Shown: positions 20,279 to 29,405, counted from the stretch's first letter. The stretch is DNA of 30,622 bases from DATKBT01 sp035546295 (GCA_035546295.1 DATKBT010000127.1:1-30622), one strand, 5' to 3'. Translations and numbers: made by a program. The notes: a model not told the origin generated them from the letters alone.

Positions 20279-22752
20279 GCCTCGCCGCACTGCTGGTCGC
20301 CAAGGCGACAACGGTCCTGGCTGGCGGCGCGGTTGCTCTTCGCTCGATGGATCGCTACGACAGCGGCGCCAGGTTTCGGGTGGCTTGCGCAGCGCTGCTC
20401 GCGAGCCTGCTCTTGCCGGTGCTGTCGCTCGTGGTCCCGGAGTGGCGGGTGCTGCCCGTCTGGAGCCAGCCACCGGCCGCGCGCCCGGCCGAGCATCGCG
20501 CGTGGCGGCCGGCCGAGCCGCTGGCGGAGCACGGCGCCCCCGGCGCGACGGCCTCTCGCGGTCTCGAGCGATCGCGATCCGAGCCCGCGGCGCTGGCGGA
20601 CGCTTCGTCGGCGCATCAGGCCCGGCTCACGACCGCTCGCACGATTCTCGCGATCTGGCTCGCGGGCAGCCTCTGGATCGGCGCCCGGCTCGTGCTCGGG
20701 CTGTTGGCGCTCGAGCGACTGAGGCGTCGCGCCGAGCGGCTCGGAGGAGACGATTGGGCGCTGCTGGCAGCGCGGCTGTCGGCAGAGCTCGGGCTCCGCC
20801 GCCCAGTCGAGCTGCGTCGTATCGATCGGCTCACGATGCCGATGACGTGCGGCGTCTTTCGCCCCGCCGTCCTGCTGCCCGCAGACTGCGACGAATGGCC
20901 CGAGAGCGGCAGGAGCGCGGTGCTGGCGCACGAGCTCGCGCACGTGGCGCGTCGCGACGTCGCCTGGCAGGTGCTCGGGCGGCTCGCCCTCGCCGTCTAC
21001 TGGTTCCATCCGCTCGCCTGGCTGCTCGAGCGCCGGATGGTGCTCGAGCGGGAGCTCGCCTGCGACGCCCTGGTCCTTCGGCTCCGGGCGCTTCGAAGCC
21101 GACGCGATGCCCGCGACTACGCGCGGGAGCTCCTGACGCTCGCCTCGCGCTACCGGGAAGGGCCCGCCCTCGCCGCGATCGGCGCCGCCTCTCGCTCTGA
21201 CATGGAAAGGAGAATCATGGCCATCCTCGATCCTTCGAAGAACCGCCAGCTCAGCCGCCGCGCGCGCATCGCGCTGGCGACCACCGCCGTTGCGGTCCTG
21301 GTCCCGCTCGCCACCCTCGCCTGGTCCTCGCCGCGTCCCGCACAGGGGCCGGGCTCGAACGCGAGCCTCCAGCCACGGGAAGGGCAGTCGGACGTGCTCG
21401 ATTTCCAGCGAGCCCTGCGCCGTGCCGGCATCGATCCGCACGACACCGAGCGGCTGCTCGAGGCCCTCGAGTCCGACTCGGCGCTGCTGAGGGGGGCGGG
21501 CGCGTGGGCGCTCGGACACCAGGTCACCGGCGCCGGCGGCCGCGATGATCGCGTCGACCCGGGCGCTCGGCCGGCGCGCGTCATGCCGGCGCGCGTCGTG
21601 CCGGCGCTCGTCGAGCGTCTCGACGACCTCGACGCGCGCGTGCGCCAGTGGGCGGCGCGGTCGCTCGGCCGTCTCGGCGACCCGCAGGCGGTCGAGCCGC
21701 TCGCCGCGCACACCAGCGACGAGGACTCCGAGGTCCGCGAGTGGGTCGTGCGCTCGATCGCCGAGCTCGGCGGTGCCCGGACCGCCGTCGCCCAAGGCGT
21801 CGGTGTCGAGGCCCTCGCAGACCGGCTCCAGGACCCGGATCCCGAGGTCCGCGAGTGGGCGTTGCGCGCGCTGCCGGAGAGTGGCGATCCGCGCGCTGCC
21901 TGGTGGGCCATCGACCTGCTCGACGACCCCGACGCCGAGGTGCGCCAGTTCGCGGCACGGGTCCTCGGCGAGCTCGGCGAGCCCGCTGCGGTGGATCACC
22001 TGCTGGCTCGCCTCGACGAGCGCGACGAGGAGGCCCTGGAGTGGATCGTGCGCGCTCTGGGCGACCTGGGGGATCCGCGTGCAGTCGGCCCGCTGACGAC
22101 CCTGGCCGAGGACTCCAGAGCGCCGGCGGCGGTCCAGGAGTGGGCGATCCGGTCGATCTCGGCGATCGCCTCGACCGGGCCGATCGGCTCCGAACGGCGG
22201 GCAGCCCTCTGGAACCGCAGCGGCCCCGAGCCGCTGATACCCGCGCTCCTGGTCGGTCCCGTCGAGCCCGGTCCGCCGGAGGCCATCGCTTCCGCGATCC
22301 GCTCGCTCGGCAGCGATGCTCCGGAGGCGCGGCAGTGGGCGGCGAGGTCGCTGGGCGAGCTGGGGGACGACACGGCCATCGACTCGCTGGTCTTCGCCCT
22401 CGAGGATCCCGACGCCGAGGTCCGCGAGTGGGCGATCCGCGCGCTGGGCTCGCTGCGCGCGAGGCGCGCGGCCGGCGCGCTGATCTCGTCGCTCGGCGAT
22501 CGCAGTCCCGAGGTCCGGGAGTGGGCGGTGCGCAGCCTGGGCGTCACCGGGGACCCGTCCGCGCTCGACCCGCTGATCGGGCGCCTCGAAGACGAGGACG
22601 TCCAGGTTCGTGAGTGGGCTGCGCGTGCGCTCGGAGCGCTCGGGGACTCGCGCGCGGTCGCCGCGATCTCGGCCCGGCTCGACGACGAGAGCCCGGACGT
22701 GCGCTACTGGGCGAAGCGGGCGCTCGAGGCTCTCCGCGAGAGCGCGGAGTGA
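20275..22752 (+). CDS. BlaR1-like M56 membrane metallopeptidase with a HEAT-repeat sensor domain
   Basis: 825 residues. The N-terminal half is a BlaR1/MecR1-type M56 protease. Helices lie near 1-20, 36-55 and 120-145. The zinc motif is HELAH (His219, Glu220, His223), with Glu260 in ERELACDAL as third ligand. A last helix, IALATTAVAVLVPLATLAW, spans about 332-350. Where BlaR1 carries an extracellular penicillin-binding domain, this protein has about 11-12 HEAT/PBS-lyase-like repeats (about 385-825) built on EVREWAxRxLGxLGD. By topology these lie outside the membrane and probably bind a protein or peptide ligand. A 15-bp tandem repeat (21571-21615) sits in the first repeat. GTG start, overlapping the repressor stop. 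Confidence 0.9.
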   Translation: MSLAALLVAKATTVLAGGAVALRSMDRYDSGARFRVACAALLASLLLPVLSLVVPEWRVLPVWSQPPAARPAEHRAWRPAEPLAEHGAPGATASRGLERSRSEPAALADASSAHQARLTTARTILAIWLAGSLWIGARLVLGLLALERLRRRAERLGGDDWALLAARLSAELGLRRPVELRRIDRLTMPMTCGVFRPAVLLPADCDEWPESGRSAVLAHELAHVARRDVAWQVLGRLALAVYWFHPLAWLLERRMVLERELACDALVLRLRALRSRRDARDYARELLTLASRYREGPALAAIGAASRSDMERRIMAILDPSKNRQLSRRARIALATTAVAVLVPLATLAWSSPRPAQGPGSNASLQPREGQSDVLDFQRALRRAGIDPHDTERLLEALESDSALLRGAGAWALGHQVTGAGGRDDRVDPGARPARVMPARVVPALVERLDDLDARVRQWAARSLGRLGDPQAVEPLAAHTSDEDSEVREWVVRSIAELGGARTAVAQGVGVEALADRLQDPDPEVREWALRALPESGDPRAAWWAIDLLDDPDAEVRQFAARVLGELGEPAAVDHLLARLDERDEEALEWIVRALGDLGDPRAVGPLTTLAEDSRAPAAVQEWAIRSISAIASTGPIGSERRAALWNRSGPEPLIPALLVGPVEPGPPEAIASAIRSLGSDAPEARQWAARSLGELGDDTAIDSLVFALEDPDAEVREWAIRALGSLRARRAAGALISSLGDRSPEVREWAVRSLGVTGDPSALDPLIGRLEDEDVQVREWAARALGALGDSRAVAAISARLDDESPDVRYWAKRALEALRESAE
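21571..21615 (+). repeat. 15-bp x3 tandem repeat in the HEAT domain
   Basis: CCGGCGCGCGTCATG (21571-21585), CCGGCGCGCGTCGTG (21586-21600) and CCGGCGCTCGTCGAG (21601-21615) encode PARVM-PARVV-PALVE at the entry to the first well-formed HEAT repeat. The unit keeps the reading frame. Confidence 0.75.
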
Positions 22753-22803
22753 GAGCTCGTTGACCGAGCGAGGATCGCCTGGGCGCCGCTTGCCGCTCCG
22801 TCC

Positions 22804-23847
22804 TCACGCTCTCACGTAGCGCACCGCCGCATCGTCTTCGAGCGCGATCTCGTCGACGTTGGCTGCCACCAGCTCGCCGAGGTGGTAGAGGTACTCGACG
22901 TGGGCGCCGGTCTCCTCGAGGGCGAGCAGCACGTTGTAGCCGTGGACGCCTCCGAACAGCTCGCGGCTCACGTCGGCGGTGGTGCGCGGCTCGACGCAGG
23001 CCTCGAGCACCCGGTCGAGGCGGCGGTCGTGGGCCTGGCAGATCTCGTCGACGCGCGCGGGAAGGTCCTCGATCGGCTCCTCGTGTCCGCCCAGCGCGAT
23101 CCGCACGCCATCCACCGCGCGGATTGCGCGCAGCGAGTCGAGGTAGTGCCGGAGCCCCATGCTCAGGGTGATCGACTCGGGCGACTGGTGGGGGGTGGTG
23201 CGCGACAGCACGTGATCGGCCGACAGCAGGACGTCGCCGACCCGCAGGCAGACCTGGCCGGGGCAGTGCCCGGGCACGTGGAAGACGTCGATGCCGAGGT
23301 CGGCCTCGCCGCCCGCCAGTGGAGCGCGTACGCCGGCGCCCCCCTCGATCAGGAAGTCGACGGGCAGCGAGCCGAAGTGCCCTTTGGGGGCGAGGTACAT
23401 CTGCATCAGCGAGTCGACGCTCTGCACCGACAGGCCCGAGCGCGCGAGGAAGATGCGGAGCTGCTTCGACGCCACCACCACGCGTTCCTCGTAGTGCGAG
23501 AGCACGCGGCGATCGAGCGGGTGGATGCCGACCGGAGCCTCGGTGCGTTCCCGTACGAACGAGAGCCCGCCGAAGTGGTCCATGTGGGCGTGGGTGATCA
23601 GCACGCAGTCGACGTCGGCGAGCGAGACATGCACGCCGAAAGCCGGCTCGAGCCCGCCGAGCCCATCCTCGAGCCCCCTCCTCGAGCCCTCGAACCACGA
23701 GCCGGTGTCGATCAGGATGCGACGCTCGCCGTCGTCGACCAGGAAGACGTTGCCGAAGAAGCCGGGAAAGATCTCCAGGCACAGGAGATAGATCGTGCGG
23801 CCGTCGGCGGAGATGAAACGCTGCGGAGAGTCGACTCTGGTCTTCAT
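22804..23847 (-). CDS. MBL-fold metallohydrolase with C-terminal winged helix
   Basis: 347 residues. The metallo-beta-lactamase fold has the zinc motif THAHMDHFGG (His86, His88, Asp90, His91). VPGHCPGQV follows (third His), then LSADHVL (bridging Asp) and GGHEEPI (last His). The C-terminal segment (from about 255, ARVDEICQAHDRRLDRVLEA) resembles the winged-helix tail of LACTB2-like hydrolases. Substrates in this group include thioesters, lactones and nucleic acids; the sequence does not decide. It is the third gene of a minus-strand set, starting 10 bp after the DUF481 gene. It converges with the M56 gene across 51 bp, where GCTCG/CGAGC (22755-22769) forms a small hairpin without a U-tract. 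Confidence 0.9.
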   Translation of the reverse strand: MKTRVDSPQRFISADGRTIYLLCLEIFPGFFGNVFLVDDGERRILIDTGSWFEGSRRGLEDGLGGLEPAFGVHVSLADVDCVLITHAHMDHFGGLSFVRERTEAPVGIHPLDRRVLSHYEERVVVASKQLRIFLARSGLSVQSVDSLMQMYLAPKGHFGSLPVDFLIEGGAGVRAPLAGGEADLGIDVFHVPGHCPGQVCLRVGDVLLSADHVLSRTTPHQSPESITLSMGLRHYLDSLRAIRAVDGVRIALGGHEEPIEDLPARVDEICQAHDRRLDRVLEACVEPRTTADVSRELFGGVHGYNVLLALEETGAHVEYLYHLGELVAANVDEIALEDDAAVRYVRA

Positions 23848-23857
23848 CCGCGGCCGA

Positions 23858-24742
23858 TCATCGGGCGCCCCCGAAGTCGATGACCAGCGCGACGTTGAGC
23901 ACGCTGTCGAGCACGTCGAGCTCGAAGGGGACGCGGTCGCCGGTGGGCGCTCCCTCGGCGTCGATGACCGGGATCAAGGTCGAGGCCGGCTGGTTGTCGT
24001 ACAGGAGCTGCAGGCTGAGCTGGAGGGCCAGGCGCCCGGTCATCTTGACCGACACGGCGTTGACGAAGTCGGCGCGCAGGTCGTCGGTGTCGTCGAGGTT
24101 CTGGTCGATCTGAAGCACGCTGCTGTAGCTGGAGGTGGCGCCGAAGTCGCGCCGGTAGTCCCAGCCGACCTCGACGCCCGCGAACGAGTCGCTCTCTCCC
24201 TCGAGGTTCTCCTCGCGGGTCCAGGTGGCGCCGTAGTTGGTACGCAGGTGCGTGTCCTCCCGATCCCACCACGTGTTGCCGACGCCGCCGACCGCCGAGG
24301 TCCGGCTGTCGAAGCCCGCGAACTGGTTGCGCTCCCAGGACGTTCCCGTGAACCAAAAGAAGGACTCGATCACGTCGTGGCGATAGCGGAGGCGTGCCAG
24401 GTAGTTCTCGGCGCTGAGCTCGGTGTCGTCGAGCTCGACCAACTCGAGGCCGGCGTCGGAGAGGCGGGCGAAGCGGGTCAACGTCGCCTGCTCGGATCGC
24501 AGGGCGCGGGTGGTGAAGCCCAGGTGCGCGTCCGACCACAACCGCTCGAGCAAGTTGCGCAAGCCGAGAGTGCTGGCCTCCGTGTTGCCGGCGGTCTGGA
24601 CCAGGGTCAGCTCGGCGGTGTCGTACCAGCCGGGCTCGCGCTCCTCCTGGGCGCCGGCGGCGCCGGCGAGGAGGGCGCTGGCGAGCGAAGCGCCGAGCAG
24701 TCCGAGGCGGATCCCTGTTGGTTTCGGTCGTTGATTCGTCAC
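23858..24742 (-). CDS. DUF481 outer-membrane beta-barrel protein
   Basis: 294 residues with a signal peptide (LGLLGASLASALLAGAAGAQ, cut before EERE). The mature protein begins WYDTAELTLVQTAGNTEAST, the DUF481 opening in which alternating residues form strands of a barrel with the NTE motif. Repeated strand-turn segments run to the C-terminal FELDVLDSVLNVALVIDFG. The family (YdiY-like) is found in the outer membrane; its function is not established. GTG start at 24742 with GAGGA 8 bp upstream. It lies 66 bp after the symporter stop and 10 bp before the MBL gene, so is probably co-transcribed with both. Confidence 0.88.
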   Translation of the reverse strand: MTNQRPKPTGIRLGLLGASLASALLAGAAGAQEEREPGWYDTAELTLVQTAGNTEASTLGLRNLLERLWSDAHLGFTTRALRSEQATLTRFARLSDAGLELVELDDTELSAENYLARLRYRHDVIESFFWFTGTSWERNQFAGFDSRTSAVGGVGNTWWDREDTHLRTNYGATWTREENLEGESDSFAGVEVGWDYRRDFGATSSYSSVLQIDQNLDDTDDLRADFVNAVSVKMTGRLALQLSLQLLYDNQPASTLIPVIDAEGAPTGDRVPFELDVLDSVLNVALVIDFGGAR

Positions 24743-24808
24743 GGCAGGCGTCCTCGATCTCGTTCTCGTCGGTCGAGCGGAAGCGGGAGCTTGACGGAAG
24801 CGCGGGCC

Positions 24809-26062
<1,254 letters not shown>

Positions 26063-26213
26063 GAGATGACCTCGAGCGGGACGAAACCTGTTGGCGGCGG
26101 CGAGTCGCTGGACATCTTAGCCGGTCGATTCGGAGTCGCCTCGGCTCGCCGGCGCGGGGGGGAGGGGCCGGTCGCGGCCCCCGCGGCCGGCAGATTGCCG
26201 ATCGTGCGGTTGG

Positions 26214-26219
26214 TACGCT
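26214..26219 (+). promoter_or_regulatory. possible -10 box for the lipoprotein peptidase gene
   Basis: TACGCT, the same hexamer seen before pyk, ends 6 bp before the ATG at 26226. GAGGG between them could act as a short Shine-Dalgarno. No good -35 is at the expected distance (TTGCCG at 26195-26200 gives only a 13-bp spacer). Confidence 0.3.
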
Positions 26220-26225
26220 GAGGGC

Positions 26226-27383
26226 ATGGTGCGCGAGCCTCTCTCCGGCGACTCTCCGGTCCCTCGGCGCCCGTCCCGGTTCCATCGCCGCTCGATCGCG
26301 CTCGGAATCTCGGTCGCCGCCGTGGTCCTGGTCGCCGCCTGCGGCCCGATCAGCTATTACTCGCAGGCGGTGTGGGGGGGCGCGAAGCTGATGGCCCAGC
26401 GCAAGCCGATCGACGAGCTGCTGCGCAGAGGTCACCTGCCGCCCGAGGTCGAGGAGCGGCTCGAGACTGCACTCGACATCCGCGACTTCGCCAGCCGTGT
26501 GCTCTCGCTCCCCGACAACCGAAGCTACCGCAGCTACGTCGAGACCGGGCGCGACGCGGTCACCTGGAACGTGGTGGCGGCGCCTGCGCTGTCGGTCGAG
26601 CCCAGGTTCTGGTGCTTTCCGATCGCCGGCTGCGTCTCCTATCGCGGGTACTTCCGCAAACGTCAGGCCGAGCGTTTCGCCGCGCGGCTCGAGGCCGAGG
26701 GCATGGACACGCGCGTCGTGCCGGTCGCTGCCTTCTCGACGCTCGGCTGGTTCGCCGATCCGCTGCTCGACACCTTCCTCCGCTACCCGGACTGGCAGCT
26801 CGCCGGCCTGCTCTTCCACGAGCTCGCGCACCAGGTGGTCTACGTGACCGACGACACCACCTTCAACGAGTCCTTCGCCACCGTCGTCGAGATCGAGGGC
26901 ACCCGGCGCTGGCTCGCCGAGGAGGGACGCGCTTCGGAGATCGAGCAGGCCACCGAGGCGATGGCCGAGCAGGCGAGGTTCAGCCACATCCTGCTGAGGC
27001 TGCGCGCCTGCCTGGAGGACGCCTATGTCTCGCCGGCCAGCGATGTCGAGAAGCGCTCCCGCAAGGCCGAGCTGTTCGCGTGGGCGCAGGAGGAAGGGCA
27101 AGAGGCGATCCTCCGCGGAGAGCTGTCGGCCGTGTACTCCGCCTGGTTCTCGGCTCCCCTGAACAACGCCGACGTCGCCGCGGTCGCCGATTACGAGGCC
27201 TACGTGCCCGAGCTCATCGAGCTGTTCGAGGAGCAGGGATCGTTCCCGGCCTTCTACCGGGCGGTGGAAGAGCTCGCGGCTCTCGACCCGCTGCAGCGGC
27301 AGCGCCGGCTCGCGCCCTCGCGGAGCGAGGTCGAGTCGCTCGGTGTCTGTCCCGGAGACGGGCGAGTGACCCTAAACCGCTGA
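26226..27383 (+). CDS. lipoprotein aminopeptidase-like protein (PF10023 type)
   Basis: 385 residues. After a basic N-terminus, ALGISVAAVVLVAACGP is a lipoprotein signal with lipobox VAAC (Cys39). It continues ISYYSQAVWGGAKLMAQRKP, the typical start of the predicted aminopeptidase family PF10023. The zinc motif LFHELAHQVVYV has His198, Glu199 and His202, followed by FNESFATVVEIEGTRRWL, whose Glu is the likely third ligand. ALSVEPRFWCFPIAGCVSYR in the centre is also family-typical. It should be anchored at the periplasmic face of a membrane. Peptide specificity is not known. It stands alone on the plus strand, followed by about 430 bp without genes. Confidence 0.88.
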   Translation: MVREPLSGDSPVPRRPSRFHRRSIALGISVAAVVLVAACGPISYYSQAVWGGAKLMAQRKPIDELLRRGHLPPEVEERLETALDIRDFASRVLSLPDNRSYRSYVETGRDAVTWNVVAAPALSVEPRFWCFPIAGCVSYRGYFRKRQAERFAARLEAEGMDTRVVPVAAFSTLGWFADPLLDTFLRYPDWQLAGLLFHELAHQVVYVTDDTTFNESFATVVEIEGTRRWLAEEGRASEIEQATEAMAEQARFSHILLRLRACLEDAYVSPASDVEKRSRKAELFAWAQEEGQEAILRGELSAVYSAWFSAPLNNADVAAVADYEAYVPELIELFEEQGSFPAFYRAVEELAALDPLQRQRRLAPSRSEVESLGVCPGDGRVTLNR

Positions 27384-27798
27384 TTCTCCGACGTTTCTGT
27401 CTGGGGGTGTTACGACCGGGGAGCGCCTCTCCCACGCTCGGGTGGCCGTTCCAATTCTTTACAACTCGCAGAGAGCAGGGACAGAGGGCTGGGGACTTGC
27501 GGCGAGGACGCGGGAGCTCGTGGCCAGGCCGCTCGGGTGGAGGCCGGCGCCGCCCGCGAGCGCTGGGCCGAGGGCCGCTGCGCGAGCCCGCCACGAGCAG
27601 CTCTGTCCAACGATTCCGGGCTTCTGCCGCGGTTCCCGAGAATTGGAGAGGGGTCGGGCCTGCCGATCGCGGCGGCGGGCTGCCCTGGTCGAGCTCGCGC
27701 CCCGGGTGCGCGTCGTCCGCGTCGGTCTCGCGCCTGCTCGTAAATGTTCGAGCGAAAGACAGTTCATGAATCTGTTGGCCGAAGAGGCGCCGAGTCCT
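27384..27798. other. non-coding stretch upstream of the ncRNA promoter
   Basis: No protein-like frame, tRNA or terminator is recognisable in 415 bp. Near its end are two dyads in a locally AT-richer segment: GCTCG/CGAGC (27736-27753) and ACAG-TTCATGAA-t-CTGT (27759-27775), centred about 55 bp upstream of the -35 box of the following promoter. They could be regulator sites for it. Confidence 0.5.
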
Positions 27799-27849
27799 CG
27801 AAAAAAGATCGAGAAAAGTGTTGACAACCGACAGGCCCGACACTATCTT
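27799..27849 (+). promoter_or_regulatory. strong sigma-70 promoter with UP element
   Basis: A-rich tracts at 27801-27806 and 27813-27817 form an UP-like element. They are followed by a perfect -35 TTGACA (27821-27826), a 17-bp spacer and -10 TATCTT (27844-27849). Transcription is predicted to start at 27855-27856. This is by far the best consensus promoter in the window and looks like those of stable RNA genes. Confidence 0.82.
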
Positions 27850-27854
27850 CTCCC

Positions 27855-28248
27855 GTGGTGAGACTGAGGCCATTGCTCAACGCCAGCTCGAAGACCTGCT
27901 GATCTTCGCGCCACACCGCGTCGGGCTCGCTTGCGAGACCGGCGAAGGAGACGCGAGGGGAGGGTCGGAGAGCGGTCCGCTCCCCAGCGAAGGCCGGAAA
28001 GGCCCTTCGGGGCTGGAAGGCCGGAGCCAGACGGGCTGAGTCTCAGAAGGCCGAAAGGTCGGCTGAGAGGAAGTCCTGAATTCCGCGGCGGACGGTTGTC
28101 GGGTCCCGCGACCTTCGGGTCGCAGACCAGGCGACAGGATGCCGGGGGAGGTGAGGCGGACCGGGGCCATCGAATTTCACGATCTGGCGGCCCTTCGGCG
28201 GGACAGCAAGAGGTCGACTCGGGTGAGAGCCCCGAGCGGTCTCACCAC
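27855..28248 (+). ncRNA. structured non-coding RNA, about 394 nt, family not recognised
   Basis: The predicted first 12 nt, GTGGTGAGACTG (27855-27866), pair with CGGTCTCACCAC (28237-28248) directly before the U-tract: 11 Watson-Crick pairs and one G-U. Internal hairpins include: CGTCGG-g-CTCG/CGAG-a-CCGGCG (27919-27944); CCAGC/GCTGG enclosing a UUCG hairpin (27984-28016); TCTCAG/CTGAGA with a GAAA-capped inner stem (28041-28068); and a long arm 28097-28136 made of TGTCG/CGACA, GGTC/GACC and GCGACC-UUCG-GGTCGC. Further hairpins are GCC-ATCG/CGAT-GGC (28166-28188) and CTCGGG/CCCGAG with a 7-nt loop (28218-28236). No frame looks coding. Size and closed ends resemble RNase P RNA or tmRNA, but the obligatory motifs of both are missing. 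Confidence 0.72.
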
Positions 28249-28258
28249 TTTTCGTTTT
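28222..28258 (+). terminator. intrinsic terminator of the ncRNA
   Basis: GGTGAGA (28222-28228) pairs perfectly with TCTCACC (28240-28246) around an 11-nt loop and is followed by ACTTTTCGTTTT. The same TCTCACC is the 3' strand of the RNA's closing helix, so the two pairings exclude each other. The gene beyond is on the opposite strand, so this is an end point rather than an attenuator. Confidence 0.8.
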
Positions 28259-28385
28259 CCCTGATCTCGGCATCTCTTCGGGCCCTCCTCGACGCGCCGA
28301 GCGCCGGCCGCGCGCCGCCAGGTCCCCTGCGACTCGCCGCATCGGCGGCGCGCCACGTCGGGCGCGCTCCCCAGGCCGTCGGGGC

Positions 28386-29405
28386 TCAGCGTCCGAAGGA
28401 CGCGGAGGCCTCGAGAAACCTCACCACGAGGTCCGGGAAATCCGTGAACAGCCCGTCGACTCCGAGATCGACGAGGTATCGCTCGAGCTCCGCCTCGAAG
28501 CTCGACGTCCCGGGGGGCAGGTCGTCGGCGCGGAAGGTGTAGGGGTGGACGAGCAGCCCCGCGGCGTGCGCGCGCGCCACCAGGCTCGGGTCCCGCATCA
28601 GCAACGTCTTCGCCGGGCCGATGCCGTCGGCGATGGCGCGGGCGGCTGCCAGGCCCCGATCGTCGAGCCAGCTCTGCGACGACTCCTCGTCGCCCGACTC
28701 CTGGTCGGCCAGCAGCAGGACCTGTGGTAGACGGGAGCCCGCGGAGCGCAGCCGCTCGAGGGACTCGGGCTCGAAGCTCTGAACGAAGATTCGCGCTTCG
28801 GGACCCCGGTACCCCCGCTCGCGGACGAGGGCGAGGAAGCGCTCCTCCATGGGCAGCCCCTGCTCTCGGTGCCACGCCGAAGCCTTGAGCTCGGGGTAGA
28901 TCCCGATGCGCCGGCCGGTGGACGTCTCGAGCCCTTGCACGAGATCGATCATCTCGTCGAGGGTGGGAACGGCGAAGGCGCCGCGATCCTGCGGGAAGCG
29001 CCCCGCGAGCCGCTCGTGCGCGCGCAGGGTGCGGATCTCGTCGAGAGTGAAGTCCGCCGCGTACCAGCGGCCGTCCTCGCGGCGGCGGGCGGGAAATCGC
29101 TGCTCGACATCGGTGGTGTCTTCGAGGTGGATGTCGTGGAGGCACACGAAGCGACCGTCGCGGGTCAGCACCAGGTCGGGTTCGACGAAGTCGGCGCCCT
29201 GGCCGACGGCGAGGGCATAGGCCGCCAGCGTGTGCTCGGGGAGATAGCCGCTGGCGCCGCGATGGGCGATCACCAGCGGGCGATCGCGCTCCTGAGCCGA
29301 GCCGGGAAGGGCGATCGACGCGAGCACCGCGACGAGCACGGGGAGAGCCCTCGCCACGGACGACGTCGGAAGCGGCGGGCGGGGGCGCGGATGTCGGGGT
29401 CTCAC
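28386..29405 (-). CDS. glpQ: periplasmic glycerophosphodiester phosphodiesterase
   Basis: 339-residue secreted enzyme that hydrolyses glycerophosphodiesters to glycerol 3-phosphate and an alcohol. The signal peptide is ALPVLVAVLASIALPGSAQ. The catalytic core shows IAHRGASGYLPEHTLAAY, FVEPDLVLTRDG and LHDIHLEDTTDV: the general acid/base His pair and the Ca2+-binding Glu/Asp. The middle (FTLDEIRTL, GIYPELKAS) and the C-terminal LLVHPYTFRADDLP and DGLFTDFPDLVVRFL closely follow GlpQ. The GTG at 29405 is preferred over an upstream frame extension because GAGGAG lies 6 bp upstream and it places the signal peptide near the start. It is convergent with the ncRNA unit and divergent from the cyclase gene. 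Confidence 0.93.
   Translation of the reverse strand: MRPRHPRPRPPLPTSSVARALPVLVAVLASIALPGSAQERDRPLVIAHRGASGYLPEHTLAAYALAVGQGADFVEPDLVLTRDGRFVCLHDIHLEDTTDVEQRFPARRREDGRWYAADFTLDEIRTLRAHERLAGRFPQDRGAFAVPTLDEMIDLVQGLETSTGRRIGIYPELKASAWHREQGLPMEERFLALVRERGYRGPEARIFVQSFEPESLERLRSAGSRLPQVLLLADQESGDEESSQSWLDDRGLAAARAIADGIGPAKTLLMRDPSLVARAHAAGLLVHPYTFRADDLPPGTSSFEAELERYLVDLGVDGLFTDFPDLVVRFLEASASFGR

Noticed and set aside
27818..28039. Small protein across the start of the ncRNA
   Set aside because: The frame begins inside the -35 region, has no Shine-Dalgarno sequence and runs through several stable hairpins; its composition looks incidental.
27855..28248. RNase P RNA
   Set aside because: Size and closed ends fit, and GAGAGGAAGTCC at about 28065-28076 resembles GAGGAAAGTCC. 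However, the invariant GAGGAAAGUC is not exact and the ACAGAA, GGUAAGAGC and GGGUGAAA-type blocks are all missing.
27855..28248. tmRNA, SRP RNA or an rRNA leader/rRNA gene
   Set aside because: There is no GGUUCGANUC T-loop, CCA end or tag frame for tmRNA, and no GGAAGGAAGCAGCC-like SRP apex. No 16S start (AGAGTTTGAT) follows the rRNA-like promoter before the terminator.
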